DNA from: Flavobacterium sp.
GTDB lineage: Bacteria; Bacteroidota; Bacteroidia; Flavobacteriales; Flavobacteriaceae
Assembly: GCF_027531705.1 (NCBI RefSeq)
Contig: NZ_JAPZSP010000004.1
Location: forward strand, 186,001 to 250,000
Direction: 5' to 3'
DNA: 64,000 nucleotides
This document shows positions 41,250 to 49,333 of the stretch, piece after piece. The notes below the pieces were generated by a model, which saw only the letters and a program-made list of their open reading frames with translations, was not told where the DNA came from and did not search any database. Made by a program: the position numbers and the translations under genes. Each line of letters opens with the position of its first letter. The first letter of the stretch is position 1.

Positions 41250-41675
41250 TTATTTTTTCTTACAATATATCTTACTGTCTTTAAGTTTAAACCCAACACT
41301 TGAATATAAATTTATTGCAGCCAATCTATGGTCTTCAGTAAAAAGAAGTATTTCAGAAAGTTCTTTTTCTTCACCTACTTCTACTAATAAGTTTATCAGT
41401 TTTCTTCCTATTCCTTTTCCACGTGAAGCTGAGTCTACAACTACATCTTCAATCCAACCCTTGTTTCCAGATATAACTTTGTAAGTACACATTAATGCAA
41501 TTCCAATTATTTTATTATTATCCTCGCAATATGCAACTGTAATTTGGTTTTTTTCATTCAATATTTCTTCAAGATCCAACTGAATTTTGTTGGGACTTAA
41601 TTGACGAAATAATTCAGAAACTTGCTCTTTAATGTCTATGTTTAAATCATTTTTGTTTAAAATAGCTGCTTTCAT
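41250..41675 (-). CDS. GNAT-family N-acetyltransferase
   Basis: This 141-residue single-domain acetyltransferase has the acetyl-CoA loop VVDSASRGKGIGRKLINLLV (about 79-98) and a C-terminal FTEDHRLAAINLYSSVGFKL (about 116-135). The substrate is unknown. It is inserted between hemF and hemE on the same strand; the 113-nt gap from hemE and the low GC suggest a separately acquired gene, but this is an inference. Confidence 0.88.
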   Translation of the reverse strand: MKAAILNKNDLNIDIKEQVSELFRQLSPNKIQLDLEEILNEKNQITVAYCEDNNKIIGIALMCTYKVISGNKGWIEDVVVDSASRGKGIGRKLINLLVEVGEEKELSEILLFTEDHRLAAINLYSSVGFKLKDSKIYCKKK

Positions 41676-41788
41676 TTCTTTTTAAGTGTTTTAAAAAATA
41701 CAATTTTATTGAGTTATAATTTTATTTCAAATTAAAGTTATAATTTTCTGGGAACACGATAGAATTACTCAAAACTATCTGCTGGCAG

Positions 41789-42814
41789 CTATTTTTTATA
41801 CTCCTTAACCGCTTCAATAAAAGCCTTCGCGTGATCTACAGGAATATTTGGTAATATTCCGTGACCAAGATTTACTATGTAATTGTCTTTTCCGAATTCG
41901 TCTATCATTTCGTGCACCATTTTCTTGATGGTTGGAATTGGTGACAATAATCTAGATGGATCAAAATTTCCTTGTAATGTGATTTTTCCACCTGTTAAAT
42001 AACGTGCGTTTCTTGCCGAACAAGTCCAATCTACACCAAGTGCTGATGCTTTACTTTTAGCCATATCGTTCAATGCAAACCAACATCCTTTTCCGAAAAC
42101 AATAACTTTTGTGTCTTCAGCCAAAGCGTCAACAATTTGGTTGATGTATTTCCAAGAGAATTCTTGATAATCAACTGGCGATAACATTCCGCCCCAAGAA
42201 TCGAAAATCTGAACTGCGTTTACTCCTGATTTTACTTTTTCTTTTAAATATAGAATCGTTGTGTCGGTGATTTTTTGTAATAATGTATGAGCAGCAATTG
42301 GATTTGAAAAACAAAATCCTTTAGCTGTATCAAAACTTTTAGAACCTTTTCCTTCCACACAATAGCAGAAAATAGTCCAAGGAGAACCTGCAAAACCAAT
42401 AAGTGGAACCTCATCGTTTAGCATTTCTTTGGTTAATTTGATAGCGTCAAAAACATACCCTAAAGTTTCATTAACATCTGGTACAATTACTTGATTCACT
42501 TGTTCCATAGTTCGAATTGGATTTGGAATAATTGGTCCCAAATTGTCTTTCAATTCAACGTGAATTCCCATTGCTCTTGGTACTACCAAAATATCTGAAA
42601 ATAAAATCGCTGCGTCTGGTTTTACAATTCTAATTGGTTGAACTGTAATTTCTGCTGCTAATTCTGGAGTTTCGCAACGTGTGAAGAAATCATATTTATC
42701 ACGCAAAGCTCTAAATTCTGGTAAATATCTTCCGGCTTGACGCATCATCCAAACTGGCGGACGTTCTACGGTTTCGTTGTTTAATGCTCTTAGGAATAAG
42801 TCGTTTTTAATCAT
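41789..42814 (-). CDS. hemE: Uroporphyrinogen decarboxylase
   Basis: The 341-residue enzyme has the N-terminal signature [19 protein letters not shown] (about 19-37), the catalytic Asp region [19 protein letters not shown] (about 64-82), [19 protein letters not shown] and the C-terminal [14 protein letters not shown]. It decarboxylates four acetate groups to give coproporphyrinogen III. It lies 56 nt downstream of hemD, and the gap holds GTTTAAAAG-type repeats. Confidence 0.96.
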   Translation of the reverse strand: MIKNDLFLRALNNETVERPPVWMMRQAGRYLPEFRALRDKYDFFTRCETPELAAEITVQPIRIVKPDAAILFSDILVVPRAMGIHVELKDNLGPIIPNPIRTMEQVNQVIVPDVNETLGYVFDAIKLTKEMLNDEVPLIGFAGSPWTIFCYCVEGKGSKSFDTAKGFCFSNPIAAHTLLQKITDTTILYLKEKVKSGVNAVQIFDSWGGMLSPVDYQEFSWKYINQIVDALAEDTKVIVFGKGCWFALNDMAKSKASALGVDWTCSARNARYLTGGKITLQGNFDPSRLLSPIPTIKKMVHEMIDEFGKDNYIVNLGHGILPNIPVDHAKAFIEAVKEYKK

Positions 42815-42852
42815 TTGTTTAAAAGTTTATGAGTTTAAAAGTTTAAAAGTTG
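42815..42852 (-). repeat. GTTTAAAAGTTTA-type repeat before hemE
   Basis: Three to four GTTTAAAAGTTTA-like units occupy the gap between hemD and hemE, ending at the hemE start codon. The same layout precedes hemB at 40247-40276. Confidence 0.55.
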
Positions 42853-42870
42853 TTGCCTTTGAAACTTAAA

Positions 42871-43542
42871 CTAATTTTTATAGTATTCTATAACTTCTGT
42901 AATTACATTTTCAACCGATGGTTTGTCTGCAATTATGATGTTTTTAATTTTCTTGTTTTCTAATGCCTCCGCAGTGGTTTCTCCTATACAAAAGCACATT
43001 TCTTCTTTTATGGTATTCAGTTTCAAATAACTTTCAACTGCTGATGGACTGAAAAATAGTATTCCATCTATCTTTTCTTTGATTTTTTTTGAAGTGATGT
43101 TGGTTTCATAAACTTCAATTTCGTTGAATGTTATTTCGTTTTCTTTTAAAGTGTTTGGTAAAACATCTCGACGTAAATTTCCACTGAAAAAAGTAAAAGT
43201 TTCATTTTTATAAATCAATGAAATTATTTCAGCTAAATCAGATGCATAACCTGTGTAAGCAATAACATTAAATCCGTTTTCTGTCAATAAATCTTTAGTT
43301 TTCATTCCAACAGAAAAAACATTTTTGCTTTTCAAATCATTACATTTTGGATGTTGTAATATACTTTGAACAGCATTTTGACTGGTGAAAATTAAATTAT
43401 TATTTACTTTATAAAGTTCGAAATTCTTGATTTTAGTTTTAATGAAATCTTCTTCAATTAAAGAAATTTTGGCGTCTAATAATTCTTGCTTTTGATTAGG
43501 TAAAAGCTTTTTGGTTGATATTATGTTGATTTGTTTTGTCAT
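42871..43542 (-). CDS. hemD: Uroporphyrinogen-III synthase (operon copy)
   Basis: The 223-residue protein has the bilobal HemD pattern: NLIFTSQNAVQSILQ (about 49-63), VFSVGMKTKDLLTENGFNVI, GNLRRDVLPNTL, and DGILFFSPSAVESYLKL with CFCIGETTAEALENK. It closes hydroxymethylbilane into uroporphyrinogen III. Its ATG overlaps the TGA of the kinase-like gene upstream (ATGA), and it sits between hemC and hemE. A second, different HemD-like protein lies at 57888-58637. Confidence 0.9.
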   Translation of the reverse strand: MTKQINIISTKKLLPNQKQELLDAKISLIEEDFIKTKIKNFELYKVNNNLIFTSQNAVQSILQHPKCNDLKSKNVFSVGMKTKDLLTENGFNVIAYTGYASDLAEIISLIYKNETFTFFSGNLRRDVLPNTLKENEITFNEIEVYETNITSKKIKEKIDGILFFSPSAVESYLKLNTIKEEMCFCIGETTAEALENKKIKNIIIADKPSVENVITEVIEYYKN

Positions 43543-44168
43543 TGTTTACTATAAAATACGGTGTCGATAAAATATAAAATACCATCTTGAGTTAACACAT
43601 TTTCATCGTGTAAATCTTCAAGAATTAATCCTAATTCAGAATGATAATAATCGTGATTTCTATTGTTTTCAAAACCGTTAGCAATCATAAATTCTTTAAC
43701 TTTATATAAATCAGTTGGTTGATTTGCTTTTACAAAAGGTTGTTCAACTAGAGCAAATAGAACTTCATCAACAAAACAAAAACCAACTAATGTATAAGAA
43801 GTTTCTGGAAAGAAATAATTATTTAGCAATAAGTTTGTGAAATAATCCTGCCAAGAGGAATAGTAGATTGAGTCATTAAGTTTATATACGGTTTTTTCAT
43901 TTTTAATATAAACTTTTTGTTCAGCACCTTCAGATACAAATAAATCAAAATTTACTTTATCATTAGCCCAAAGGTTATTCTGATTGCAATATTCAATTAT
44001 ACTCTTTGTTTCTTCTTGTTTGTAGTGCTTATCGTTTTTAACCATTGGGCTTGCTGTTTGGCTTGCTCTAAGGTAACTGGCAATTGTTTGGACAAGAGTT
44101 CTTTCGCTAGTACTGCTCTTTCCTTGAATGATATTTTGTAGTTCATCTTTTATGAAATTTATATCCAT
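43539..44168 (-). CDS. Kinase-like protein inside the heme operon
   Basis: The 209-residue protein resembles the compact polyvalent protein kinase domain found in toxins and phage polyproteins. Features are the glycine-poor loop and Lys in SEGAEQKVYIKN-EKTVYKLND (about 80-100), a catalytic-like ILEDLHDENVLTQDG (about 183-197) and a following YFIDTVFY that would be the metal-binding Asp. There is no hem-related domain. It overlaps hemD by 4 nt and lies 50 nt from hemC, so it is co-transcribed. Function there is unknown. Confidence 0.6.
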   Translation of the reverse strand: MDINFIKDELQNIIQGKSSTSERTLVQTIASYLRASQTASPMVKNDKHYKQEETKSIIEYCNQNNLWANDKVNFDLFVSEGAEQKVYIKNEKTVYKLNDSIYYSSWQDYFTNLLLNNYFFPETSYTLVGFCFVDEVLFALVEQPFVKANQPTDLYKVKEFMIANGFENNRNHDYYHSELGLILEDLHDENVLTQDGILYFIDTVFYSKQ

Positions 44169-44217
44169 ACAAATATAAAGCTTTTTTTATAAATTGAATT
44201 TATAATAAATAAACACT

Positions 44218-45144
44218 CTATTTCTTCAATTGGTTTTTAATTTCTACCATCAATTCGCTTCCACCATTATTCAAGATTTCTTGTGCTGCATTGAAACCCA
44301 ATTTTTTCCATTCAGAAATATCTACATTTTTTTCAATTTCTAGTTTTTGTTTTCCATCGATAGATAATAAAATTCCTTTGAAATTTATGGTATCTTCCTT
44401 TTCGTTATAAGTTGCAATTGCACCGATTGGCGCTGTACATCCACCTTCTAATGTTTTTAGAAATTGTCTTTCTATATAGGTGCAAATTTCAGTTTCGATG
44501 TGATTTAATTGTGAAAGTGCATCTAAAGTAAATTCATCTTCAGCCATTGCAACCACAACCATTGCTCCTTGTGCTGGCGCTGGAATCATCCAATCGAGAT
44601 TAATGTAATTATCTGGTTTTAAGTTGATTCTTTCTAATCCTGCTGCTGCAAATACGGCTCCATTCCAATCATTTTCTTGTAGTTTTTGCATTCTGGTATT
44701 TACATTTCCGCGTAAATCGACTACGTTATGGTTTGGATATTTGTTCCACCACATGGCTTGACGACGCAAACTTCCTGTGGCGATTGTTCCATTAGATTGT
44801 AAAAAATCTAAGTTTCCTTTGTGAACCAAAATGTCTAAAATATTAGCTCTTTCCAAAACGGCTGCTTGAACAATTCCAATTGGAAGTGCTGTTGGAACAT
44901 CTTTCATCGAATGAACGGCAATATCAACTTGACCGTTAATCATTGCAATGTCTAAAGTTTTGGTGAAAATTCCGGTGATTCCTAGTTCGTAAAGCGGTTT
45001 GTCGAGAATAATATCACCTTGCGATTTTACGGCTATAATTTCGGTTTTGTAACCTAAATCGTTGAGTTGTTTTTGAACCGTGTGAGCTTGCCAAAGTGCT
45101 AATTCACTATCACGAGTTCCTATACGTATTGTTTTTTCAGACAC
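44218..45144 (-). CDS. hemC: Hydroxymethylbilane synthase (porphobilinogen deaminase)
   Basis: The 308-residue enzyme has IRIGTRDSELALWQAHTVQK (about 6-25), HSMKDVPTALPIGI (about 78-91), ATGSLRRQAMWWNKYPNHNV, the catalytic Asp in the loop, and the cofactor Cys in FLKTLEGGCTAPIGAIATYN (about 238-257). It polymerises four porphobilinogens. It lies between hemA, 45 nt upstream, and the kinase-like gene. Confidence 0.96.
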   Translation of the reverse strand: MSEKTIRIGTRDSELALWQAHTVQKQLNDLGYKTEIIAVKSQGDIILDKPLYELGITGIFTKTLDIAMINGQVDIAVHSMKDVPTALPIGIVQAAVLERANILDILVHKGNLDFLQSNGTIATGSLRRQAMWWNKYPNHNVVDLRGNVNTRMQKLQENDWNGAVFAAAGLERINLKPDNYINLDWMIPAPAQGAMVVVAMAEDEFTLDALSQLNHIETEICTYIERQFLKTLEGGCTAPIGAIATYNEKEDTINFKGILLSIDGKQKLEIEKNVDISEWKKLGFNAAQEILNNGGSELMVEIKNQLKK

Positions 45145-45189
45145 TTTATTGTTGATTAATTTCTCGCAAAGACGCAGAGATGCAAAGTT

Positions 45190-46449
45190 TTAATTAAATA
45201 TTTTCTCTTGTTCTAGCTGAAAGACTTTTTCAATCCATTCAATTCCTTCTTCCATTGATTCACCATCTTTTAAATGGTTTACAAAATGATTCGTGATTTT
45301 TTGAATGATTCTATTGCTGATTAATTCAGCTTGTTCTTCGTCAAAATTAGCTAATTTTTTACGTTGAAAATTCAATTCACCGTCTTTAATAGAATTTAAT
45401 TTTTCTTTTAGAGCATGAATGGTTGGTGCAAACTTTCTGTTTTTGGTCCAAGCTATAAATTCTTCTTTGATTTCCTCAATAATTGCTTCGGCTTGAGGAA
45501 TATGTAGTTTTCTGTTTTCCAAAGTTTCATCGGTCATTTGCGATAAATGATCCATATGAATTAAAGTTACACCTTCAATCTCCTTTACATTTTCATTTAC
45601 ATTCTTTGGAATAGATAAATCTAAAATCAACATTGGTTTTTTAAGATTCAAAATGGCTTTATCAACCGTTGGATTTTGAGCACCAGTTGCAACTACAACC
45701 ACATCAGCTTTTTGTAATTCCAATTGTAAATCGGCGTAATCTTTTACAATAACATCTAGTTTCTGAGCTAATTTTTCGGCTTTATCTTTGGTACGGTTTA
45801 TTAAAGTAATTTGTTCGTGTTTAGTATGTTTTACTAGATTTTCACACGTATTTCTTCCGATTTTTCCTGTTCCGAAAAGAAGAATATTTTTATTAGAAAT
45901 ATCTTCTACGTTTTTGAAAATGTATTGTACTGACGCAAAAGAAACTGAAGTTGCACCCGAAGAAATTTCGGTTTGTGTTTTAATTTTTTTACTCGCTTGA
46001 ATAACAGAATTAACTAATCTTTCTAGAAATGAATTAACCATTCCGTTAGATTTACTTTCGTTAAAAGCAGTTTTTATTTGACTAATAATTTCAAAATCGC
46101 CCAAAATTTGACTGTCTAAACCTGTTCCAACACGAAACATATGATTGATAGCTTCTTGATTTTTATAAATGTAAGCAACTTCTTGAAATTCTTCTACAGA
46201 ACCTTGACTATTAGCACATAAAAGTTTGATTAATTGATATGGATGTTGTGCAAAACCGTAAATTTCAGTTCGATTGCAGGTAGAAGTAACGATTAAAGAA
46301 TCAATTCCTTCGGCTTCGGCTTGTATAAGTAAAGTTGCTTTGGCTTGAGCATCTAAACTGAATTTTCCTCTTATTGCTGCATCGGCTTTTTTGTAGCTTA
46401 AGCCTAATGCATAAAAAGTGGCGTGTTTCGACATGTTAAAATTTTCCAT
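45190..46449 (-). CDS. hemA: Glutamyl-tRNA reductase
   Basis: The 419-residue enzyme reduces glutamyl-tRNA to glutamate-1-semialdehyde, starting the C5 pathway. Seen are the catalytic VTSTCNRTEIYGFA (Cys about 58), EKVFR-like RVGTGLDSQILGDFEIISQI, the NADPH site ILLFGTGKIGRNTCENL, and a C-terminal dimer helix. It may start instead at MSKHATFYA, five codons later. A TATTTTTG -7 motif sits at 46475-46482 on the minus strand. No hemL is in the window. It is the first gene of the leftward heme cluster. Confidence 0.95.
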   Translation of the reverse strand: MENFNMSKHATFYALGLSYKKADAAIRGKFSLDAQAKATLLIQAEAEGIDSLIVTSTCNRTEIYGFAQHPYQLIKLLCANSQGSVEEFQEVAYIYKNQEAINHMFRVGTGLDSQILGDFEIISQIKTAFNESKSNGMVNSFLERLVNSVIQASKKIKTQTEISSGATSVSFASVQYIFKNVEDISNKNILLFGTGKIGRNTCENLVKHTKHEQITLINRTKDKAEKLAQKLDVIVKDYADLQLELQKADVVVVATGAQNPTVDKAILNLKKPMLILDLSIPKNVNENVKEIEGVTLIHMDHLSQMTDETLENRKLHIPQAEAIIEEIKEEFIAWTKNRKFAPTIHALKEKLNSIKDGELNFQRKKLANFDEEQAELISNRIIQKITNHFVNHLKDGESMEEGIEWIEKVFQLEQEKIFN

Positions 46450-46474
46450 ATTTGTACTTTACCTAAAAGTTCAA

Positions 46475-46482
46475 CAAAAATA
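46475..46482 (-). promoter_or_regulatory. -7 promoter motif of the hem operon
   Basis: TATTTTTG on the minus strand matches TAnnTTTG and lies 26 nt before the hemA start at 46449. No TTG at ideal -33 spacing was found. Confidence 0.5.
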
Positions 46483-46551
46483 TTACTATACTATTTATAA
46501 AAGTAACGCTCAAAGTACTTTTTGTGTCGCTGTGCGATTTTTTAAACCTTA

Positions 46552-46584
46552 TTTGACTTTTTAGCGTTATTTATTATAAATTTG
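46552..46584 (+). promoter_or_regulatory. Promoter of the AraC gene upstream of hemH
   Basis: TTTG (46552-46555) and TAAATTTG (46577-46584) are 21 nt apart, a good Bacteroidota -33/-7 pair. The start codon lies 94 nt downstream, leaving a leader of about 85 nt. Confidence 0.7.
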
Positions 46585-46677
46585 CAATGAAATCAAGTCT
46601 TTCAGAATGACTTATGTAGATTAATTCTAAATAAGGAAAAGACATGATTCCAAAATCATATACGAAAAAATATCGCT

Positions 46678-47550
46678 ATGGGTTCACAAGAAGAAATAAA
46701 AATTGAAAATGATTTTACCTTAATTCGTTTTCAAAATGATGGAAATGAGAATTTTCACGTGAAAAGACATGTCAATCAAGGCCTTATTCAATTTCATTTT
46801 GGCATCAAAGGAAAAGCAAAATTTGTCTTCAATGATGGTAATTATGCTTTAGATTTGAGAGAAGAAAAAGCGCTTTTATTTTACAATCCACAAAAAGAAT
46901 TGCCATTGAATTTAGAAATCTCACCAAATTCGTGGGTAATTTCAGTAATTATATCCATTCAAAAATTTCACGGCTTGTTTTCTACAGAAGCCGACCATAT
47001 TCCGTTTTTGAGTGAAGAAAATAAGGATAAAAAATATTACAAAGAAACCGATATCAGTCCGTCAATGGCAATTGTTTTAAGTCAGTTGTTTCATTATAAT
47101 TTGAATCCTTCGATTAAAAATCTATACTATAAAGGTAAAGGATACGAATTATTGAGTTTGTATTTCAATCGTTCGGAAGATCCAAATGCAGAACAATGTC
47201 CGTTTTTGATAGATGAAGAAAATGTTTTAAAAATTAAAAAAGCCAAAGAAATCATCATCCAAAATATGGCAGAACCACCAGGTTTGGAGGAATTAGCAGA
47301 ACAAGTTGGATTGAGTTTGAAAAGACTAAAAATGGGTTTCAAACAAATTTATGGCGATACAGTTTACGGATTTCTATTTGATTACAAAATGGATTACGCT
47401 CGACAATTATTAGATTCTGGTTCGTATAATGTAAACGAAGTTGGATTGAAAATTGGTTATAGCACCGGAAGTCATTTTATTGCAGCGTTCAAGAAAAAAT
47501 TTGCGACAACGCCGAAAAAGTATTTGATGTCGATAAATCCGAATACTTAA
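46678..47550 (+). CDS. AraC-family regulator between hemA and hemH
   Basis: The 290-residue protein has an N-terminal cupin-like sensing domain (about 15-140; GLIQFHFGIKGKAKFVFNDG) and a C-terminal AraC pair of helix-turn-helices (about 195-285; PGLEELAEQVGLSLKRLKMG, YNVNEVGLKIGYSTGSHFIA). It lies divergently to hemA and 95 nt before hemH. The position points to control of heme or iron genes, but no ligand is identifiable. Confidence 0.9.
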   Translation: MGSQEEIKIENDFTLIRFQNDGNENFHVKRHVNQGLIQFHFGIKGKAKFVFNDGNYALDLREEKALLFYNPQKELPLNLEISPNSWVISVIISIQKFHGLFSTEADHIPFLSEENKDKKYYKETDISPSMAIVLSQLFHYNLNPSIKNLYYKGKGYELLSLYFNRSEDPNAEQCPFLIDEENVLKIKKAKEIIIQNMAEPPGLEELAEQVGLSLKRLKMGFKQIYGDTVYGFLFDYKMDYARQLLDSGSYNVNEVGLKIGYSTGSHFIAAFKKKFATTPKKYLMSINPNT

Positions 47551-47645
47551 CCTTATAAATTTCGTATATCAAACAATCGATAAAAAAAACATAAACATAA
47601 AATTATAAAAAAGTAGATTCGTTACTTTTACAAAAAATTGCAACA

Positions 47646-48662
47646 ATGAAAGGAGTATTATTAGTAAATTTAGGTTCACCAGAAAGTCCAACAGCCAAAG
47701 ACGTAAAGCCGTATTTAGATGAATTTTTAATGGATAAATACGTAATTGACGTTCCGTTTTTATTACGTGCCTTGTTAGTTAGAGGTATCATTTTACAAAC
47801 ACGTCCAAAAAAATCAGCCGAAGCCTATGCTAGAATTTGGACTGACGAAGGTTCTCCTTTAATTGTGCTTTCAAAAAAAATGCATCAGAAAGTTCAAAAA
47901 CTAGTTGATGTTCCTGTGGCTTTAGCAATGCGTTATGGAACGATTACAATTGAAAAAGGCTTGCAAGAATTAAAAGATAAAGGTGTTACCGAAGTTATGC
48001 TTTTAGCACTTTATCCTCAATATGCGATGGCGTCAACCACAACAATTTGGGCTTTGGCAGATGAGTTAGTGGCGTCAAAATTTCCAGAAATGAAGTTGAC
48101 AAAAGTTCCAGCGTTTTACAACAAACCCGATTATATTCAGGCATTAGCCAATTCGATGAAAAAGCATTTGGAAGGATTTGATTACGATCATTTATTATTT
48201 TCATATCACGGAATTCCGAAACGTCATATTCGTAAAACCGATGTCACCAAATCACATTGTACTATTGATGGTTCGTGTTGCAGCACACCTTCGCCAGCGC
48301 ACGAATTTTGCTACCGTCATCAATGTTATGAAACGACAAGACAAGTGGTAAAATTATTAGGAATTCCAGAAGGAAAATACAGTCAAACATTCCAATCAAG
48401 ATTAGCAGGTGACAAATGGTTAACGCCATACACTGATGTAGAAATCAACAAAATGCCAGAACAAGGAATTAAGAAATTGGCTGTTGTAACTCCAGCTTTC
48501 GTAGCCGATTGTTTAGAAACTTTGGAAGAAATCGCAATGGAAGCTAACGAACAATTTTTACACCATGGTGGCGAAGAATTCATGGCAATTCCATGTATGA
48601 ATGACGAAGACGAATGGTGTGGTGTTGTTTCGAATTGGATTGAAGATTTTAAAAATAACTAA
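47646..48662 (+). CDS. hemH: Ferrochelatase
   Basis: The 338-residue enzyme begins MKGVLLVNLGSPESPTAKDV. It has the porphyrin-binding SPLIVLSKKMHQKVQ, the conserved LLFSYHGIPKRHIRKTD with the catalytic His (about 187-203) and YSQTFQSRLAGDKWLTPYTD. Cys residues in CTIDGSCCSTPS and CYRHQCYETT suggest an Fe-S or structural metal site. It inserts iron into protoporphyrin IX. It lies 65 nt upstream of hemJ in the same direction. Confidence 0.96.
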   Translation: MKGVLLVNLGSPESPTAKDVKPYLDEFLMDKYVIDVPFLLRALLVRGIILQTRPKKSAEAYARIWTDEGSPLIVLSKKMHQKVQKLVDVPVALAMRYGTITIEKGLQELKDKGVTEVMLLALYPQYAMASTTTIWALADELVASKFPEMKLTKVPAFYNKPDYIQALANSMKKHLEGFDYDHLLFSYHGIPKRHIRKTDVTKSHCTIDGSCCSTPSPAHEFCYRHQCYETTRQVVKLLGIPEGKYSQTFQSRLAGDKWLTPYTDVEINKMPEQGIKKLAVVTPAFVADCLETLEEIAMEANEQFLHHGGEEFMAIPCMNDEDEWCGVVSNWIEDFKNN

Positions 48663-48671
48663 TATAGTTTG

Positions 48672-48727
48672 CAGTCTCAGTCACAGTATACAGATGCGAC
48701 TGAAAACTGAAAACTGAGAACTGAAAT
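48672..48727 (+). repeat. CTGAAAACTGA-type repeat before hemJ
   Basis: The hemH-hemJ gap holds CAGTCTCAGTCACAGT, then GACTGAAAACTGAAAACTGA and GAACTGAAA. The 5' and 3' halves are partly complementary (CTCAGT/ACTGAG). A closely similar copy occupies the next gap, at 49268-49330. Confidence 0.7.
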
Positions 48728-49267
48728 ATGGAACTCTACAACTACATAAAATCACTTCACTTAATTTTTGTAATCACTTGGTTTGCAGGTTTGTTTTACA
48801 TTGTTCGTTTGTTTGTTTATCAAATTGAAGCCAAAGAAAAACCTTCACCAGAAAGAGAAATTTTATTAAACCAATACAAAATAATGACCTATCGTCTTTG
48901 GTATATAATTACTTGGCCAAGTGCGGTTTTAGCAACATTATTTGCGGTTTGGTTACTAATTTTAATGCCTGCTTGGTTGCAAATGCCATGGATGCACGTC
49001 AAACTCGGATTTGTTTTGGCGTTGTTTTTGTATCATCTAAAATGTCATCAAATTTATAAGCAATTGCAAAACGACAAATTCAACTATTCTTCCAATTTTA
49101 TGCGCCTTTGGAATGAAGGTGCGACAATAATTTTATTTGCAGTAGTTTTTTTAGTAATTTTAAAAAATGCTTTCAATTGGATTTATGGCGTAATTGGAAT
49201 CTTTTTATTTTCGATTTTAATTATGCTCGGATTCAAATTTTATAAAAGAATAAGGGAAAGAAAATAG
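48728..49267 (+). CDS. hemJ: HemJ-type protoporphyrinogen oxidase (CopD-like membrane protein)
   Basis: The 179-residue protein has four or five helices (about 8-25, 55-82, 90-108, 128-148, 152-172). It begins YIKSLHLIFVITWFAGLFYI with a conserved His at about residue 10, and has PWMHVKLGFVLALFLYHLKC with further His residues. HemJ proteins bind heme b and oxidise protoporphyrinogen IX. The next-to-hemH position fits. It is flanked on both sides by CTGAAAACTGA-type repeats. Confidence 0.9.
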   Translation: MELYNYIKSLHLIFVITWFAGLFYIVRLFVYQIEAKEKPSPEREILLNQYKIMTYRLWYIITWPSAVLATLFAVWLLILMPAWLQMPWMHVKLGFVLALFLYHLKCHQIYKQLQNDKFNYSSNFMRLWNEGATIILFAVVFLVILKNAFNWIYGVIGIFLFSILIMLGFKFYKRIRERK

Positions 49268-49330
49268 TTCTCAGTCGCAGTCGCAGTAATCAGCTGAGAC
49301 TGAAAACTGAAAACTGAGACTGAAAACTAA
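49268..49330 (+). repeat. CTGAAAACTGA-type repeat after hemJ
   Basis: The hemJ-kinase gap reads TTCTCAGTCGCAGTCGCAGT, then GACTGAAAACTGAAAACTGA and GACTGAAAACT. It shares both outer blocks with the copy before hemJ, which encloses hemJ between two direct copies. Confidence 0.7.
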
Positions 49331-49333
49331 TAA

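Noticed and set aside
41715-41755. GTTATAATT and TATAATTTTC before the GNAT gene as a stress-promoter copy
   Set aside because: There is no CAAAG-type -7 at the required distance; the likeness is due to AT-rich sequence.
41766-41800. CTGC/GCAG hairpin at the hemE end as a terminator
   Set aside because: The stem is only four pairs and lies partly in the coding end; there is no clean T run after it.
45152-45189. CGCAAAGACGCAGAGATGCAAAG between hemC and hemA as a regulatory site
   Set aside because: It looks like a common low-complexity intergenic repeat; only one copy was seen and no symmetry supports a function.
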